Shown here in pieces: positions 61,392 through 64,000 of a DNA stretch of 64,000 bases. Within the stretch, counting starts at the first letter, position 1; the number at the start of each line of letters is the position of its first letter. The DNA comes from Corallococcus caeni (lineage in GTDB: Bacteria; Myxococcota; Myxococcia; Myxococcales; Myxococcaceae), in assembly GCF_036245865.1 (NCBI RefSeq), contig NZ_BTTW01000006.1, forward strand, positions 62,001 to 126,000, in the 5' to 3' direction. The position numbers were made by a program, and so were the translations under genes. Under the pieces are notes generated by a model. The model ran no database searches. It was not told the origin of the DNA and worked only from the letters and a program-made list of their open reading frames with translations.

Positions 61392-64000
61392 TCAGGGGAG
61401 CGGGGGGGAGGACTCCGGGGGAGGCCGGGAGATCCACGCGGCGATGAACACGTCCAGCTCCCCGCGCATCACGTCCTTCACGCGAGGCGTCCCGGCGCCC
61501 GTGCGCGGATCCTCCACGCGCGCTCCTCGGCCCAGGAAGTAGCGGCGGGCCTCGTCGGTGCTGGCGCCCTGGCCGGCGACGACGCGCGCGGCGATGCCCT
61601 TGAGCTCGTCCAGTTCCCCGGCGCCAATGAGCGTGAGCACGCGGCCGGTGGCCTCGTCCTTCGCGGTGACTTCGTTGCGCACGCGCTGGAGGTACTCGCC
61701 CTCGCGGCTCTTCACCGGACGGCCCTCCAGCACCAGCAGCTCCCGCTCCACCTCCTCCAGCGGCCCGCCCCGGTGCACGCGCACGTACGCGCGCTGGCGC
61801 TTCTCGTCCTCCAGGCGGCGGTGCAGCCCCGCCTCGCCCGCGAGGAAGCCGTACGCGCCCGGCCCGGCGATGCGCACCACCACGCGCGCGGGTGCGTCCG
61901 CCTCCGCGACGGCGGTGGCCTCGTAGCCCCGGCGCTGCGCCCAGCCCAGGTACATGGTGGCCAGCTCCTGCACCCACACGTTCTGCAGTTCCGACGTGTC
62001 GCTGGCGCAGATGTCCACCAGCGCCTCGTTGTCCAGCGTCGTGGCCCCGGCGGCCCGCAGCGCCTCCGCCATCTGGACCTCGCGCGCGACCTCCTCCACC
62101 TGCTTCGCGGCGGAGCCGAGCTGCATCTCGTTCTTCGCCTCGCGCACCAGCCGCCGACCGAAGAGGCACGCGGCCTCCAGGCGGTCCAGCTCTCCCAGCT
62201 GCGCCTCCACCGTGCGGAAGGCGCGGATGACGTCCGCCGCGTGCAGCGGGTCGTCCCAGAGGTTGGGCGCCTGCGTCTCCGCGAGCAGCGCGGCGCGGCG
62301 CACCTCCAGCTCCGGCCGTCCCGTGGACGCGGCGAGCGCGCGGGCGCGGCCCACCAGCCGGTCCATCTCAATCAACAGCGACTTGCGGTCCAGCCGCCGC
62401 TTCACCGCCGCGGCCTTCGGCGTGGGCAGGAGCAGCTGCGCCGTCACCTCGCGGGGAGGCGGCACGGGCTCCGCGACCGCGACCACGCGGCCGCCAGGAC
62501 GGGCCTCCACGCGCACGGGCGTGCCCGGCGGCAGCGGCCTGCGGGCGATCTCCACCGCGAGCGCCGCGGTGAGCGTCTTCTCGATTTCACGCTGCAGGTA
62601 GCGCGCGCCGAACTGCGGCGAGTAGCCGCGCTCCACCAGCCGGTCCACCACCTCCGGCGTGACCTCCACGTCCAGGGCGCGGGCGCGGATGCCCTCGCGC
62701 TCCAGCACGCGGCCCACCTCGCGCTGGGCGATCTTTCGGATGTCCACGCGCGACAGCGGACGGAAGTGGCAGATGGCGTCGAAGCGGTTGAGGAACTCCG
62801 GGCGGAAGGCCTCCGCGATGCGGCGGTCCACCTCCGACACCTGCTCCTCGGCGCGCTTGTGCGCGGCGAAGCCCAGGCCCGCCTCGCGGTACACCTCCGA
62901 GCCCACGTTGGACGTGGCCACGATGAGCGTGTTGTTGCACGACACCGCTTCACCCGCGCCGTTGACGAAGGTGCCCTCGTCGAAGAGCTGGAGGAAGCGG
63001 TCGTGCACGCTGCGCGCGGCCTTCTCGAACTCGTCCAGCAGCAGCACGGTGAACACCTTGCCGTCGAGCAGCGCGGACAGCTCACCGCGCCGCGTCTCCA
63101 GCGCGGGCGCCCACGACGCGCCGAAGGGGACGCTCTCGTCGCCGTCGTTGGGGTAGTCCGCCATGTTGAGGCGCACCAGCCTGTCGGCGGAGCCGAAGAG
63201 GTACTCCGCCAGCAGCTTCGCCAGCTGCGTCTTGCCCACGCCCGTGGGCCCGGCGAAGAGGAACACGCCCAGCGGGCGGCGCGGGTCGTTGAGCCCCGCC
63301 TTGAGCAGCGCCACCGAGCGCAGCACCGCGGCCACCGCGTCCGTCTGGCCGAGCAGCCGCTCCCCGAAGAAGCGCTCCGTCTCCTCCAGGTCCAGCGGCA
63401 TCGCGTCGTCCACGACGAAGCGGGGCAGGCGCGTGGCGGCGCAGAAGCGGGTGAGCACGTCCTCCGGCCCCACGTGGTCGCGCGCCACGCCCGCGGCCTC
63501 CGCCGCCGTCTCCTTGAGCAGTTCAATCGCCTTGCGCGGCATGTGCTGCGCCAGGAGGAACTTCGCGGACAGGCGCAGCGCCAGGTCGCACGCGGCCGGG
63601 TCGATGGGCAGCCGCAGCTCGCGCTCCAGCTCCTCCGCCACGCGGCCGACGATCCAGCGCGCCTTGTCCAGCGGCGGCTCGTTGAGGGGCAGCAGGTGGA
63701 GCCGCTCGGCCAGGGCCTCGTCGGCGCGCAGCAGCTCCTGCACGCGCTTGGGTTCGGTCTCGAAGATGAAGCGCAGGCCGCCGGTGCGCAGCGCGCGCAC
63801 GGCCACCGGGGCCAGGGGGCCGCCCAGGGCCACCGGCAGGTCGCGGATGTAGACGATGGGGCAGGGGTGGCGCCCCAGGTGGATGAGCAGCTCCTCGAAG
63901 GACTCCGCGGCCTGGCGCTGGGTGCTGCGCGCCAGGATGTTCGCGACGGACACCTCCACGAGCCGCGCCTGGGCCAGCTCTCCGTCCACGCGCCCTTCGG
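61392..64000 (-). CDS. Clp-type AAA+ ATPase fused to a release-factor-2-like region, 5' end outside window
   Basis: The frame is open to base 64000, so the N-terminus lies beyond the window. Bases about 64000-63480 code the back half of a ClpA/B D1 module in which the Walker B reads YIRDLP. The D2 module has GPTGVGKTQLAK near 63235-63265, LLLDEFEKA near 63020-63050, SNVG, and the D2-small domain GARYLQREIEKT. From about 62400 down to 61440 the sequence follows RF2: APNLWDDPLHAADVI, QELATMYLGWAQRRGYE, PGAYGFLAGEAGLHR, and the end VEDPRTGAGTPRVKDVMRGE. The SPF stop-codon motif and the GGQ catalytic motif are missing. Only 43 bases separate it from the convergent gene. Confidence 0.85.
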   Translation of the reverse strand, partial: EGRVDGELAQARLVEVSVANILARSTQRQAAESFEELLIHLGRHPCPIVYIRDLPVALGGPLAPVAVRALRTGGLRFIFETEPKRVQELLRADEALAERLHLLPLNEPPLDKARWIVGRVAEELERELRLPIDPAACDLALRLSAKFLLAQHMPRKAIELLKETAAEAAGVARDHVGPEDVLTRFCAATRLPRFVVDDAMPLDLEETERFFGERLLGQTDAVAAVLRSVALLKAGLNDPRRPLGVFLFAGPTGVGKTQLAKLLAEYLFGSADRLVRLNMADYPNDGDESVPFGASWAPALETRRGELSALLDGKVFTVLLLDEFEKAARSVHDRFLQLFDEGTFVNGAGEAVSCNNTLIVATSNVGSEVYREAGLGFAAHKRAEEQVSEVDRRIAEAFRPEFLNRFDAICHFRPLSRVDIRKIAQREVGRVLEREGIRARALDVEVTPEVVDRLVERGYSPQFGARYLQREIEKTLTAALAVEIARRPLPPGTPVRVEARPGGRVVAVAEPVPPPREVTAQLLLPTPKAAAVKRRLDRKSLLIEMDRLVGRARALAASTGRPELEVRRAALLAETQAPNLWDDPLHAADVIRAFRTVEAQLGELDRLEAACLFGRRLVREAKNEMQLGSAAKQVEEVAREVQMAEALRAAGATTLDNEALVDICASDTSELQNVWVQELATMYLGWAQRRGYEATAVAEADAPARVVVRIAGPGAYGFLAGEAGLHRRLEDEKRQRAYVRVHRGGPLEEVERELLVLEGRPVKSREGEYLQRVRNEVTAKDEATGRVLTLIGAGELDELKGIAARVVAGQGASTDEARRYFLGRGARVEDPRTGAGTPRVKDVMRGELDVFIAAWISRPPPESSPPLP

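Overview
This is GC-rich (about 70%), densely coded bacterial chromosome that looks myxobacterial, most likely Myxococcaceae and possibly Corallococcus. The clues are an Oar-type TonB-dependent transporter close to recA and to tonB/exbB/exbD/exbD, a Ser/Thr kinase with a PilZ domain, a very large pseudo-receiver coiled-coil protein, many lipoproteins, and long Ala/Lys/Pro tails. I saw no rRNA, tRNA, CRISPR array, insertion sequence or prophage. The genus is inferred, not proven.

Layout. Bases 1-8184 hold the 3' part of priA, a 1987-residue pseudo-receiver/coiled-coil/PATAN/J-like protein, and def. Bases 8181-18716 hold nth, a threonine aldolase, an M23 lipoprotein, an HU protein, a beta-helix lipoprotein, an alpha/beta hydrolase, pssA, cinA, a polytopic membrane protein and a DUF1285-like protein. 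Bases 18713-23049 carry recA, a type II NADH dehydrogenase and comM. Bases 23099-29887 form an energy-transduction island: tonB, exbB and two exbD genes on the minus strand, divergent from oar and a small lipoprotein. Bases 30003-39516 hold a radical SAM protein, several unknowns, plsY, an rRNA methyltransferase, a monooxygenase-like protein and ftsK. Bases 39718-43330 hold a zinc-ribbon protein and gatCAB. Bases 43327-53415 hold a nitrilase, a 2-oxoglutarate oxygenase, the kinase-PilZ protein, rplU-rpmA-obg, trmH, lolA and a retropepsin-like lipoprotein. Bases 53497-58227 are a minus-strand operon, rnj-yajQ-CBM9-like-rimO. Bases 58309-60368 are a BlaI/M56 module whose sensor half is a lytic transglycosylase. 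The window ends inside a Clp-type AAA+ protein fused to a release-factor-2-like region.

Most of the window is housekeeping: translation, replication restart, recombination, division and lipid synthesis. The best candidates for undescribed biology are (1) the Clp ATPase fused to an RF2-like region that has lost both the GGQ and SPF motifs, (2) the BlaI-regulated M56 protease joined by a one-base frameshift to an SLT lytic transglycosylase, with tandem operators, and (3) two otherwise unrelated signalling proteins that both carry J-like domains without HPD. Most convergent gene pairs overlap at or beyond their stop codons; clear hairpins occur only at a few operon ends.
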